From Tethya wilhelma (lineage: Eukaryota > Porifera > Demospongiae > Tethyida > Tethyidae): a stretch of 64,000 nt of DNA. Location of the stretch: assembly GCA_964030475.1 (NCBI GenBank), contig CAXIPT010000008.1, positions 4,435,500 through 4,499,499 on the forward strand, written 5' to 3'. A program made the translations under genes and the position numbers. Below are positions 36,991 through 48,893 of this stretch, in pieces (the stretch's first letter is position 1; every line of letters begins with the position of its first letter). Under the pieces are notes generated by a model. The model had not been told where the DNA came from, searched no databases, and saw only the letters and a program-made list of their open reading frames with translations.

Positions 36991-38592
36991 CTAAAATCTC
37001 GAAGCTAGGTTGGTCTGCCTGTTTGCTGCAGTTCTTGATTCGTGTCTCGAGTTGCTCAGAGGAGACTGGCCATGAGTTGGAGCACCAACACCACTCCTGC
37101 TGGTGGCGGCAACATATCCTGGGGTCCTCATTCGAGACGGGAAAGGTCTCACTGGAGTGTGGGTCATGGAAGCTGGACTACCACTGCCAGCACCGGTGCC
37201 GCTCCTAGTCGGACTGGCACCGACCAGTGGAGAAAAGGTCTGCCTGCTGTGACGTGGGCCCGAAGTGGGAGGACTGGAAATGACAAGGGGACTGATTGGA
37301 AGAGAAAAATCTGGTCTTTTAGGCCACTGCTTCTTTGGTGTTCTCCAACTGAACAGGAAAAAAAAAGAAAAAAATAGAAAACAAAAAGGAAACGTCACCC
37401 CCGATGGGACTCGAACCCACAACCTTTGAATTAGAAGTCCAATGCGCTACCATTGCGCCACGAGGGTTGCCGACATACCACGTTTGTTCCTGCACAGAGT
37501 AACTGTTGACCAACTCCAGCCAGCGGTGGATGCATGGAAACTGGGCAGGATCTGGTCTGAATCCAACACCAAGTGCTAGCAAAACATCGTAATCAAGTTT
37601 TGTTGGTAACGATCTATAATTAGAACAGACATATAAATATGATCTATAATTAGAACATACACACAAAGAGTAATATTGATCAACAATCTACACAAAAAGA
37701 TGCACACACATACCCGGCAAGAAACACTGCATTAGGTGTACCCATCTTTACAGGAGTGGTGAAACTTGCACTATCAAGAGGTGTAGCAACTTCTGACTCT
37801 TGCAGTACACTTTCTACCTCCTTGGTTGCAACTTCCATCTCTTCATCTTTGTTTTCCTTCGTATCTAAAACAAGCTTGTCGCTCAGCATCTGTGCAAGAT
37901 CATCGGCTTTTGTCTCGTTGTTGCTTTCATCTGTTTTCATTTCGTCGCTATCATCAGTAAACAGTTTACGAGATGTGGCATCCATTGAATCAGAAACGGG
38001 GCTCAATTTATCAACGAGTCTCGTAACGAGAGGGTCTTCCTCGCTTGCACCAACTTGTGGGGGTGAAGTTGGTTCAATAAATGATTCTGAGAGCGTTGTC
38101 GAGTTGGATTGGGGAGTGCACGAACTCCTGGAGAGATAATCCTCCAACTTTTGCTGTCCTTCAACTGTTGCAAGATCACAAGAGGTGCCGAGAAAGTCCC
38201 AGTACTCGGCCCAACCTACACCTCTCTTGTGAGCAATTTGCCTGCAACAAGACACCAACAACTAAAAATTATCCCAATTTCAAAACTCCCCACACAAAAC
38301 AAACCTTCCAACTCTTTCCATGCCACGATCTGGGTCGGATCTTTTGATATTGGCGGCTTCCTTTCTCTCCGTGGTGTCTGAAGGTGACCTCCATTCTCTG
38401 TAGAGCTGTTCAGCCACTGTAGGAGACATGGGGCCGGCCAGTGCATGCCCTATAATGGGAGTACCCATTCTATCGTGAGAGTCGTGAGAGGGACTTATTT
38501 CGTGGAGCTGACACGGAGAGGAAAGGTGGGGGGGAGAGGAATAGTCCATAGGACGAAGAACAGAGACGTAAAAGTTTTCTGGTTCTGTTTGA

Positions 38593-38684
<92 letters not shown>

Positions 38685-39971
38685 GCGAGTGTGATAAAGT
38701 TGTGAACATGTATCATTACATGTGAGCAGACTAAAACTACATGCAAAAGTACACCAGATCGAGATATCAGGTTGTAGAATACCATTAAGCAACTCCTTGA
38801 TTCTTTGTTTAGTCATTTGTGGAGCATTCACAGCTCTCTCACAGACCAAATCTGCTGGTGTCTTCTCGTCTTTGTTGTACACATCCACACTCACGGCAGG
38901 AAAGGACAGTAGAAACGACACAATATCTACATGGCCTAGTTTACTGGCAAAATGAAGGGGAGTCTCCCAACGCTGACCATAATATTGTGTGTGTGTGTGT
39001 GTGTGTGCATGTGGTTTTTTATCTCAAAAAAAAACTGCCCCCAGACTAGCTGGTTTGTACATGGTTGGCTGTTACTGGGAGCTAGCCAAACAAAGAAGAG
39101 TCATAATTCCTTCCCATACAAAACATTGAACATTTCTTACTATCTTGTCCTTCATGTTGAGATAGAGATCCACCAAATGTTTTCTCCTACTCGAACGAAT
39201 CTGTTCTGAGTCATCCGGATACACCAGCTCCCAAAACTTATCACCTTGCAAGATTTTGAGAATTTCCCGACAAAACTCCAGTCGGCCATTTAGTACTGCA
39301 CAGTGTAGTGCATTGTACCATGTAGGGGGCTTCAAAATCGTAGGGGTGTCCCCCGAAGTGATAAGATAACGAGGATTAGACCAAACTGTTTCGGTAAAGG
39401 TAGATAAATCGCCACTTTCAATCATTATTCGAAGCTTACTAAAGTCTTGAACTTTTAGCGATGGAAAGTCATTGGCTCGTTCACTCACCGAAGCTGGTTT
39501 TTGATCGGACGTTGCTTGTAACTCTGTTGATTTAGCACCATTTGTTTCTCCTTGCAAAAACTTCTCCACATCTTCTTGCGTCTCAAACTGACGGACTCGG
39601 GCACCAGAAATATGTTTAATAGCTTTTAATGCCTCTATTTTGCTAGTGAAAAAGGGAGGAAGTGATGCTTCTGCAACGTTAGCACCCTCAATGGATACCA
39701 CAACGTAATATCCTTCCATTGACTTGCTCCCATCTTGCTGGCCGGCTTGTGTGCAGGATGCAGGCTCACTTCTGAGCGCTGTGTTGGAACTAGTGCTTTC
39801 TTGCTTGCTTTCATCTAGATCTACACTGGAGTTGGCCTCTGGGTTAGCTAAAGTTTGGATTTTCTTGAGCAGCAAGGGTCTGGATGTGCTGGTTATAGGA
39901 GGAATGTTTTTAACTCCAAGTGTTGCAAGAGTTGAACGGATTTCAGAATCTGTAAGTTCCAACTGAGCCAT
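36991..39971 (-). CDS. ANKLE2: Ankyrin repeat and LEM domain protein 2
   Basis: Exons (minus) 39141..39971, 38783..38972, 38305..38584, 37714..38241, 37479..37613 and 36991..37348 give 773 residues. An N-terminal LEM motif (LTDSEIRSTLATLGV) is followed by an RNase H1/viroplasmin-like fold (YYVVVSIEG, EALKAIKHISGARVRQFET, about 87-140). Ankyrin repeats come next (NALHCAVLNGRLEFC, TPLHFASKLGHVDIVSFLL), then a conserved region with RGVGWAEYWDFLG and an acidic Ser-rich linker, and a basic Pro/Ser-rich tail (SPPTSGPRHS). ANKLE2 controls BAF phosphorylation and nuclear envelope reassembly; the vertebrate protein is ER/nuclear-envelope anchored, but no N-terminal membrane segment is seen here. A tRNA-Arg is in the last intron. 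Exons 3-6 are duplicated upstream of the N at 36413. Confidence 0.87.
37396..37467 (-). tRNA. tRNA-Arg (UCU), copy 2
   Basis: Identical 72-nt cloverleaf to 35162-35233, in the equivalent intron of the complete ANKLE2 gene, starting 11 bp after the splice donor. Confidence 0.93.
38594..38681. repeat. Compound (GT)n(GA)n microsatellite
   Basis: In the second ANKLE2 intron. In copy 1 of the block the same tract ends at the N. Confidence 0.95.
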
Positions 39972-40543
39972 TTTCTATCCCATACACACCAAAAGGTACA
40001 CCTGCATGCATGCCGTCTGCAAGATTTCTTCCAAATAAAGCGCACCATCTATTTGTCCCCACCCATTTTCATATCAGTGCCAGAAATCAAAGTTATTTTG
40101 TTACCGGAAATGACATGTTATAAACAGAATTAGGGGAAGCACACAAACAGTATTAGTAGACTAAGTTACAGTAAAGAATATGGGGATAGAGTCTTTTAGA
40201 GACAAGCAAAATATATAAGTAAATTAGTAGTACTGCATGTGTGATAAAAAACAAGAAAAATAGAGAAGAAAAAAGTAATCTTATCATGTATGTAATGTGG
40301 ACAATTATTACATGCTTTATATATGTGTGAAGTCAAGCTCTGACTTCACACGTACATAATCTATAAGAGAAAATTAAATCTTTTAATTTTGTTATGTGTG
40401 TGTCTTGATGGGCTTGAAGTCACTCGGCAGCAACGTACGTATGTATCCTTGTCTTAAACTAGTGTGTAAATATAAGTATGCATAAATCCTATACGGTACC
40501 TAGGGTTAATCCTATTAGTGACTGGATACTATCGTGGTGGGCC
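39972..40543. other. Intergenic, ANKLE2 to HMGB
   Basis: 5' flank of ANKLE2 and 3' flank of the HMGB gene; AT-rich, with a short inverted repeat around AGTCAAGCTCTGACTTCAC near 40331. No gene seen. Confidence 0.6.
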
Positions 40544-41475
40544 CTATTCGTCACTCTCCTCTTCTTCCTCTTCTTCTTCCTCCTCGTCGTCGTCGTAAAC
40601 TCGTGCACGAGCGCCCGAGCCTTTCTTCCTGTAGTCGGCCATCTCTCTCTTGTATCTGTCTCGATCTTGTTCAGCAAGAGCCTCAAACGGTGCCCTTTCC
40701 TTCTCACCCATTTTTCCCCATTTCTCACCGAGAATTTTTGCGATGTCACCAATGGAAGCAGAGGGGTTTTTCTCCTTGATTCCTTTGCGACGCTCTCCAC
40801 AGAAAATAATGAATGCAGACCTGCAATAGAGGATTGTAGTTGAAACTTTATTACAGTGTACATCCTGAAATATAGTAATTGTATATACACAAGTAGGCAA
40901 ACACACACTCACGTACACACACACGCACACACACAGTGACACACACACACACACAAACACAATTTTTTAAATAATTTATTATGACACCCATAATTTTGAC
41001 TCCTAATATTTGAAAAAAATCACAAGTCATCAAGGTACTAAAAGCATAGGTATCTTACTGACTTGAGAATCATGCAGGACCAGTGTTCAATTTATGTATA
41101 CGCATGTAGATACAGAGAACGTCGAACGTAGACAGTCACTAAAAATTAAATTTCAACTCACTTTCCCCTCTTTGGCATGTTCGGGTCCTTCTCTTTCTTG
41201 GCCTTTCTCTTTTTCTTACCACCGCCCTTAGCGCCTGGTGGAGGGATATACTGGGCCATTTCATTTTCGTAGCGAGCTTTATCCTGCGCAGCTAAATCGA
41301 GGAACGGTTGCTTTTCTTCGTCCTTCAAGTCCTTCCATTTCTGTGAGCATTCTTGGGAGAACTCGACAAAGTCTACCTGCTCGTTTCTTTGCCTTTTCTC
41401 CTTTCTCTCCTTTGAAACGAAGAAGGCATAGGCACTGGAGCGGCCCTTGGGCTTTTCTGGATCTTTTTTCGGCAT
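40544..41475 (-). CDS. HMGB protein with two HMG boxes and acidic tail (paralogue 1)
   Basis: Exons 41162..41475 and 40544..40820 give 196 residues. Box A begins RSSAYAFFVSKERKE and ends YENEMAQY; box B begins KSAFIIFCGERRKG and ends YKREMADY. A basic linker (GGGKKKRKAKKEKDPN) lies between them and a pure acidic tail (DDDEEEEEEEEEESDE) closes the protein, the full architecture of vertebrate HMGB1-3. It bends DNA as an architectural chromatin protein. A single phase-2 intron falls at the start of box B, the same place as in the two other HMGB-like genes of this window. Confidence 0.93.
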
Positions 41476-42221
41476 AGTATGTTGCACAAATTGATGTGTG
41501 TAGAAGTTCAAGAAGCAATGCACCTTCTTTGTCCAGGAGAATAGCTGCTCAAAATTTGAATTTCCACTTGATAATCCTCGCCAAAGTTCCTTGCAAGACT
41601 GTTTTTTCGATAGAGAAATTCTTCTTGGAGAGTTGCAACTATGAATGTGTAGGTCCCTATGTAGGCCTATAGAACAGTACAGTATAGAAGCACACAGCCC
41701 GCCAAACGTATATCTACCATAGGCAAACACACACACAGAAAGGTTATGGGCCTGTCAGTGTAATTATACTGCGCATGCGCGCACAAATTAATCAGCTCTC
41801 GATCGATCACGAGTACAGGGGCTAATCATAATCCCCTCAAAAGAAACGGCTGCCATGCATGGTACGTACAGAGTTCACAGTGCGCACACATAATAAAGCT
41901 GACCTATATCACTCAAGAATTGACACACTTTCTGTGTATGCAGTTGCAGTAACAGAAATATAACAGGGTGTAGATTTAACAAGCATATCGAATTCGTACG
42001 CAGAGAGTACATGCAGTCATAACAACTTAGGTTACATGACATTGTTACATGTTACATATAAACTGTACAGGCTGTATATATCTGTTCGTTCCTTAGTGGA
42101 AGAGGTTAATGTAGAGAAGAGTGATGCACGCAGTACCGGAGGACAAAGATAACTATAAAGATGATACAATAATAAGGTGCTGGCAATAATAGAAGGGGTA
42201 TACTCTAACTGAATGTGAAAC
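41476..42221. other. Intergenic between HMGB genes
   Basis: 5' flank of paralogue 1 and 3' flank of paralogue 2; no additional coding sequence supported. Confidence 0.6.
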
Positions 42222-42986
42222 CTAATCTTCAGTCTCTGAGTCTTCCTCGTGTCCTCCAACGGCACCTTTCACAAACTTCTGTTTTCTGTAGACCTCCATC
42301 TCTTCATCGTACCTCTGTCTATCCATCTTCGCCTTGTCTTCGTAAGGCCTTTTCTGATCATCTGTCATCACCCTCCAAGCAGCTCCTAATTTCTTGGCTA
42401 TATCGCCTACCGTTGAATTCGGTGTTTGCTCTTTCACTTTTGGACGCTTTTCTTGGCTAAAGAACAGGAACCCAGACCTGTAGTTTGAGTAGAGAGATGT
42501 ATCACATATTATAGAGCGTGTTAACGTAAAAATGGATGCATTAACTATTACACAATGCCAATTGCTGTGGTCTATATACAAAAAAGGCGTTAAATATCTA
42601 ACACATTCAATCTTCACACATTGTGCAAGTGAGTAAGTGGGGCATATGGAGTTTATTAGGTGTATATTAGCTTACATAGCTCGTTTCGGTGCATTAGGAT
42701 CTTGCTTCTTTCTTCTACGTCTACCTTGCTGGTGGTCAAAGTCGCCCGAAGGAATATATTCAGCCATTTCCCTGTCATAACGCTCTCGATCCCTCTCAGC
42801 CATTTCAACATACTTCTCTCTATCTTCATCTTCCATTTTTTTCCACTCACCGGCACACTCCTTGGAGAAAGGAGTGAATTCAACTTCTTTATCTTGTTGT
42901 CTATAGAGCTCTCTCTTTGTCTGCATGAAAAAACCATAGGCACTTGTTCTGCCTTTTGGCTTATTAGGATCCTTCTTGGGCGCCAT
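42222..42986 (-). CDS. HMGB protein, paralogue 2
   Basis: Exons 42676..42986 and 42222..42477 give 188 residues. Box A starts RTSAYGFFMQTKRELY and ends YDREMAEY; a basic linker (QGRRRRKKQDPNAPKR) leads to box B, SGFLFFSQEKRPKVKE to YDEEMEVY. The tail is short and only mildly acidic (GGHEEDSETED), unlike the polyacidic tail of paralogue 1. A phase-2 intron lies at the start of box B. It sits in tandem upstream of paralogue 1, about 0.75 kb away, so local duplication is likely. Start chosen at the ATG before APKKDPNKPKG, which aligns with the start of paralogue 1. Confidence 0.93.
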
Positions 42987-43271
42987 CTTCACACACAGAC
43001 GTTTAAATTTCCCTCAAATGAAGTACTTGGTGGTGTTGCAGGTGCTGAATAAGTGAGTCTCAGATGAAAACAGCATGCACTATGAAACAGTTCTCTCTGT
43101 TGTTTTGAACCGCCAAAATCAACCTGGTACGGGTGGCTCCTCACGACCACTGCGCATGCGTAATAAAGCCACGCTTACTACTCGGCATCTGCGGAAAATA
43201 TGTGGTGTCATAGAGAGTTCACAGAGAATGAGATGCAATGCTATAATACAAAGTCATGGCTACACTAACTA

Positions 43272-44100
43272 CTAGCTATCAGCAGGTTTAGGAAGATCTA
43301 GTTTGCTCTTGTGAGATTTGACCATAGATATGAATAGCGGAACAGTCTTCTTTTCAGAGACTCTGATTGTTCGGAAGTGTTTGGAGATGGCCTACAACAA
43401 AAAAAAAATTAGAAAGAAAAAAAATATAAAACAAAAAAAAATTATGACAACAGCAAGAGGATCAAATTACTACATACCTCCACCAGCTGAATCTTGTTGG
43501 TGCCAGGTTTCAATTGAAGTTTGTAATGACGTTTATACCTTCGAAGTGTGTTCATTTGCAACTGCTGAAAGTCAACCTGCATAATTTGGGGGCGAAACAG
43601 TAATAATAGACTATAATAGGTTGTTCATAAATAAAAGAAAAGCTTGCAACCACACATACAACAGCACTTAATCTTGAGTGCAGCAGCTGTTTGCTTGTAC
43701 CTCTGGTTGGAAGTCATTTTCTTCTTCAGAATCTTTCCTTTTTCTTTTAGCTCGCATGCTGTAGAAGACTCGTTTATGTTTCTCACAGATGAAGTTATGA
43801 CCAGCCTAAAAGGGAAAAGGCTGTAAATTCTAAATAGAGCGCACCAAAAGAAAATTTAGTTTGAAACAAGAAACTTTTATTGTAGTAAGACCAACAAACA
43901 CAGCGTCGATACAAATACATTACTACGTACTACCTATCTACCTCGGGGTCTGAAGCGTATCTCTGTCTCTTTTGGGAAACGTTTTTCAGGAGCTTCTTGT
44001 TGAAAGAGTGGTGGGGAGTGGCCGCTGGCAAACGACACCTCTCCCCTTCCTCAATCACACAGCAACACACTTCCGGTTGGCCAAGAGAGTAGGAACTCAT
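43272..44100 (-). CDS. SAP30L: SAP30/SAP30L, Sin3 corepressor subunit
   Basis: Exons 43942..44100, 43701..43805, 43478..43576 and 43272..43391 give 160 residues. The N-terminal zinc-binding domain has CCCVIEEGERC, SFNKKLLKNVSQKR and FICEKHK (Cys3-His type). A basic nuclear-localisation stretch (MRAKRKRK) follows, then the Sin3-interaction domain (NTLRRYKRHYKLQLKPGTNK, SKHFRTIRVSEKKTV, MVKSHKSKLDL). SAP30 proteins bridge DNA or phosphoinositide binding to the Sin3-HDAC complex. Length fits the SAP30L form (about 180 in vertebrates). Its ATG is 180 bp from that of CCDC134 on the other strand. Confidence 0.93.
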
Positions 44101-44280
44101 TTCGGGTTCTTGATTTACTCCACAAGTTTAGTCTACTTCCTTTATGACTTCACTTTTCCTCTTCTTGATTGAAAAACCGCCCAAATAATCAGCCACAGCT
44201 TTGAAAGACTGGAGTAAGTCTCGTGGGAGGTCACCTGCTAATTAATTTCAAAGTAAAGGGGGTTCCCCCAAATTTGCAAC
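44101..44280. promoter_or_regulatory. Probable bidirectional promoter, SAP30 / CCDC134
   Basis: 180 bp between divergent start codons. No TATA box evident. Confidence 0.45.
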
Positions 44281-45403
44281 ATGCTCATTTTCACAAGAGG
44301 ACCACTACTGAATCTTTTCTACTGTGTAGTTGCAGCTGGGCTGATATCAAGCAGTCGTGCTGATAAAGAAAACAATGACTTGAAGCAGCAAGACAAACAC
44401 CTTGATATGTGTATCCTTACATGATATGTGACAACTCTAGTGCATAGTCTCAGCATGTATAAGCCTAATATGATGTGTCAGATCAAGTGAATGATACTGC
44501 ATTGTGTGTGTGTTACTTACTTAACTGTAGCAGACAAAAGCTTGCTCTCTCTGAAACGTCGCGAGCAGATTGAGACAGTGGAACAAGTATGGAAGGTGGA
44601 AGACTATGCTAGACAATACAAAGCAATCACGGTAGTATCTGAAGCCATTTTCCCTGTACGTATACAGCTTGCACATCCACGCACACGTGTACATTAACCT
44701 TGTGAATATGCTCTGCAGATACTGAACGAATCTCTGGCAAAGATCTCTCACATGGATTACGTGGCTGGAGGTGTATTCCCTCCAGATCAGGACAGTCAAG
44801 AAGGTAGTATAGAAACGGCATTCACAATCGTCATGTTATGATCCTTGAATTGTGCATAATCACTTTCAGTTTTAGGAAAAGTTTATGAAAATGTTTTGTT
44901 CTTTGGTGACTTTTTGCTTCGAATGCCTGACATTACTAAGAAGGTATGCATGTATCATCAAGTTTGGGTTTAAGAATGCAAACACAATGGCATGTACAAG
45001 TGGTATATTTATATTTTCTCCCGTTCAGGTTTACAAACAACACAAGGCTGAATGGAAACCCATCTTGGAGGAAGCAGTAAAGTTTTGCAATGACTCAAAG
45101 AATGTCATTACTGGTACAAATGCAAAACATCTACACTTGGTTAGCCTACACAAGGAATCCTTCTGAGTTCACGCGTGAAGTTTGGTATAACCATTATGTG
45201 CTCTATCATTCCAGATGGCTCAAGAGATAGGTCTCATTCCTGAAGATCCAAACTACATGAATCCATTCCGTGCAATGCATAAGACTCTCTCGGACTTTAG
45301 TCAGAATTCTTTGAAGGAGAAGAAATTAAAACGAAAGAAAGATAAAGCCAAGAAAAGAAGAGGCCCCAAACTAAGAGGAGGGAGAACCAAAACAGAATTA
45401 TAA
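44281..45403 (+). CDS. CCDC134: CCDC134-like secretory-pathway protein
   Basis: Exons 44281..44410, 44531..44655, 44719..44803, 44870..44943, 45029..45139 and 45215..45403 give 237 residues (human about 229). A signal peptide (LLNLFYCVVAAGLISSS) precedes the family core: SLKRREQIETVEQVW, VAGGVFPPDQ, NVLFFGDFLLRMP, MAQEIGLIPEDPNYMNPF, and a Lys-rich tail. The protein ends KTEL, a KDEL-like ER-retrieval signal equivalent to the QSEL end of the vertebrate protein. CCDC134 works in the ER with the HSP90B1 chaperone system. The first intron begins GTATCCTTAC, a U12-type donor; using it is required to keep the frame. Confidence 0.9.
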
Positions 45404-45540
45404 TGTATATCTCAATCATTAAAATTAATTTTCCTTCCAACAATTAAAAAATGAGTAGCATTTTTAAATAAAACAAATCATAAACTCAACACAAAAAAAG
45501 TTTTTGCTTGTTTTACGAGCAAGTATGTTCAGTCTCTGTT

Positions 45541-45833
45541 TCAGATCAAATGAACACTGTGCATCAGATCACCAATCTTGATGCGATACTTTCCAGGATG
45601 GAGAACCTTTTGACCCTGTATGTGCAAGGAACGAATAATCTAAGCTACATCTGCCTATATACACATCTAGATATACTGTAGTATTAACTTATTGATACAA
45701 GACACATGTTTACCTTTAGATCAATGTGCATGAAGGCTTCAGGTGGAAGGGCAAAGAAGAGTGTCTTTGATTGTCCAGCATCTAGAAACACTTTCTGGAA
45801 GCCAATGAGTTTTTTCATAGGAGCACCAGATAC
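45541..45833 (-). CDS. GH3 glycosidase, C-terminal exons
   Basis: Exons 45714..45833 and 45541..45615 encode the end of a fibronectin-III-like domain: GAPMKKLIGFQKVFLDAGQS, FFALPPEAF, and GKYRIKIGD, ending HSVHLI. This is the typical terminus of GH3 beta-xylosidases/beta-glucosidases. It presumably belongs to the same gene as 48894-50663, with the intervening exons missing at the N at 45984. Confidence 0.8.
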
Positions 45834-45920
45834 CTTTGAGGGGTGCAAGAACACACATGCAAACAGTCAAGACACATGCACACATGTGACCACTGGAATT
45901 TCATTCCAAAAACAAACACA

Positions 45921-45925
45921 CCACA

Positions 45926-45983
<58 letters not shown>

Positions 45984-45984
45984 N
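45921..45984. repeat. (CA)n tract ending in an N join
   Basis: CA run, then N at 45984, then a TGTGAG-type repeat on the opposite polarity. GH3 middle exons and the first exon of the third HMGB-like gene are both missing around this point, so it is a probable sequence gap. Confidence 0.85.
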
Positions 45985-47334
45985 TGTGAGTGTGTGAGTG
46001 TGTGAGTGTGTGAGTGTGAAAGTGTAGTTGGAGAGGAGGAAATGATAGGGCAGCGTACTCTGTTGTGTGTGTCGTAGTGAAGCCAATTTTTCAGAGTGCC
46101 AAGTTGTGAACATATTTCAGTGCAAGAGACTAGTGTCGAGTACAGAGTTGATAACAAGGTTATCTGCATTCCAACATTCAACTCACCTACACATACACAA
46201 TACCATTGGCATCAATATGTACACACACACACACTCGTGCTAGTAGGTGTGTGTGTATGTGTGTGTGTGTTGGAGATAAACCACATGACCGATGCTTTTA
46301 TTTTCAAAATTCTAATAAAAGTGAACCGTGCAATGCTACCTGTACCAGGAATGCACTTACTACAAAAAGCATGCATAGATGCATATAAATTGCTAATGAA
46401 TTGATGACTCCATATCATTCATACCAGCGGTTCAGCTGCACTAATAGTAGAACACAATTAATCCTAAACTATACAACAAAAGCAAATGCACCCGCACACA
46501 CACACACGCACACAAGCAAGCAAAGTTGTATATAATTATGCTTTGAGTTAGTGAGATTGTTCTAAGTGAGGGTTTATTGAAGAGAGAGCCTTCAAATGAG
46601 AGCAGCATTTGTGGAATGGGTTTGATGCTTGTTCCCATACAGTAAGTGGATCGTATGTCCCACTCGCAATATTTCAAGGGATGGATGGATGGATGGATGG
46701 GACGGAAACGTGCATAGCTCGGCAATTGCTTGCTCTAATTTTTCTTCCCTTTCTTAAACGTACGATCTTTTGTGTCAAATATCGGAGGAATTTGAGCCTG
46801 GCCAAGCCCAACTGTAGTTACTCTGTTTCAAGGAGATCTTTTTCACACGCACATGCACACTCATGAGGGGTGTGCACACACCTGTGATAACTTAAAGGTT
46901 GTGATTGAATCTGGACAAGCCTATAGAGTAGTTTTTAATATCTACTTCACATTGGACATCTGTTAATAGCAATTTGGCCCAGCCATGTGAATCCATTTCT
47001 TCACCATTACCTCCATGCCTCTCCATGTACATTTGACAACTAGGACTGAATATGTGTACATGTATATACTCTGAAGAGTAGGAGGTGCTACAGTTGCTAT
47101 AGTTTCATACAGAGTGGACACTATGGGAGTATCATGTCTCTGTGTATATGGCAACACACTGACACAACCTACAAAGCATGTTTGGTACACTGTGTGGCTC
47201 CAACAATGCCATTGTATTCAAAACCACTAGTGTTGTCATTCATATGAAAATGTAAACAGCACAGATTGATATGATACCACACACACACACACAATACACA
47301 CACACACACACATGCACACACATACACAAAACAG

Positions 47335-47749
47335 GTCAGCATTTATGTTCTACAGTCTTGAAAACCGACCTGAAATCAAAGCTCAAAATCCAGATTTCGG
47401 CGTCGGGAAACTAGCCCAGCGTCTAGCAGAACAGTGGAAGGGAATGAACACCACCCAAAAGCATCCATACCAACTGATGGCTCGCAAGGACAAGGAACGT
47501 TACGAAGCCGATTTGAAATCTTGGAAGAAAGGCATCTATAGCGGTACTTGTCTCACGGCCCGCCAAGTTGCTCATTCTGTGACCGGACGCACCATTCCGC
47601 CGCCCGGAGCTCACTCACAACGCAACCAACAGAACCAGCACACAAATGAAATGTCCTCCGTACAGGCGCACATACCGTCGCCCACTAACGAAGAGGGGTC
47701 ACCCACTTCGGGAGACGAACTAGATCAGTTAGTTGAATTTTATCAGTAG
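47335..47749 (+). CDS. HMG-box protein, terminal exon (paralogue 3)
   Basis: One exon entered in phase 2, with a box-B type HMG domain: SAFMFYSLENRPEIKAQ, GVGKLAQRLAEQWKGMN, KERYEADLKSWKKG. The acceptor sits exactly where the intron falls in the two HMGB genes at 40.5-43 kb. A Ser/Thr/Asn/Gln-rich tail of about 70 residues follows (TGRTIPPPGAHSQRNQQ, ending VEFYQ) in place of the polyacidic tail. No box A exon is seen between here and the N at 45984. The exon lies within the span of the GH3 gene on the opposite strand, so the gene is nested there or brought in by misassembly. Confidence 0.8.
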
Positions 47750-48893
47750 TGAGTGGTAGTAGATGTGAAAGAGAAGAGAAAGAGAGGTGTAGAAGGAAAG
47801 GGACTAAACTCTTAGAGTCACGGACTACCCTGATGTACGTGCTGAGCTTGTGAATATTATTTTATATAATTTTTTTGTAATCTTTAGTATTCTTTTCAGT
47901 ATTCTTATAGTATCCAAAGTCACTTTTTTTTTTTTGCTTCGGTCCCTGTAGTTGAGTGTACGTAACGTAAGATTTTTTTTCTCCCCTATATATTTTGTAT
48001 GAGTCTATTTTTTCATATTTTGGTATCATCTGTAGTTGTATTCCATTCCATGAATCAGAAATTACATATTTTCATATTCTGTTCTAGTCAATAGTTAACA
48101 CCCAGTGATTGTGTATATATAGTGAGCAGTAGGATCAAGGACACATATATATCAGCTAAATTATTATATTCTTATGTTATACTATATTATTATTAGCACT
48201 CTTATTTATCATTGATTCATTTGATTGCAATCATGTTACACTGTGTTATGCATTTAACACTGATATTGTAGTATGTAGTTGAGTCGTTCTTTTTTGTTTT
48301 TTTTTTTTAACCCATCATTGATCAGTCGTGAGATTAACACTAACACCCTTCGGTGGACAAGTACGAACATATTAAAAGAACATGATTTTTGTTAACGTGC
48401 TTTTGTTCTTGTAGCATAATCATTACATCATCTTAAATTATATTTGCACTGTTAGTCCCACACCTATATGTTATACTACATATAGTTAGCGTACATTATT
48501 ATAAAGCTATTTAACGATTACATCACACTACAGTATTATTTCACTGATTTGAACGTGAACCACCAAAAATATTAATAATTTGTTGTTAGTTCTCAAACGT
48601 GTGTGCTTGATGCTATTTTGTTGTTAATTTGTTGCTACGTAGACTTGTAGACTATACGCTTTAAAATGTGGCGACTGTAGCACACTATGTGTGTATACAC
48701 TAGATAATACACACAACAATGGGATACATATAGCCACAATTCTACACCGACATTTGCGCTCGACGATTCATAACACGCCACGTGAATACACTTATTGTAT
48801 GTGGGAGGGTAGGTGGGTGGGTGGAGCCTGAAGATGGTCACATGACCGTGCACTGTATGACCATTACATCATAGCTTAACATAACTCACATAC
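47750..48893. other. Non-coding stretch
   Basis: AT-rich, with T-rich runs and no coding frame; probably the 3' UTR of the HMG-box exon and part of a GH3 intron. Confidence 0.6.

Noticed and set aside
35162..37467. Two independent tRNA-Arg genes
   Set aside because: Both lie at the same place in a duplicated block joined at an N; they are probably one locus represented twice.
39550..39720. Viroplasmin-like fold in ANKLE2, suggesting a viral insertion
   Set aside because: This RNase H1-type N-terminal fold is a normal part of ANKLE2; there is no viral context.
46441..47190. Minus-strand frames that might supply missing GH3 exons
   Set aside because: None contains GH3 motifs such as the VSD catalytic region, and splice sites do not fit the required phase.
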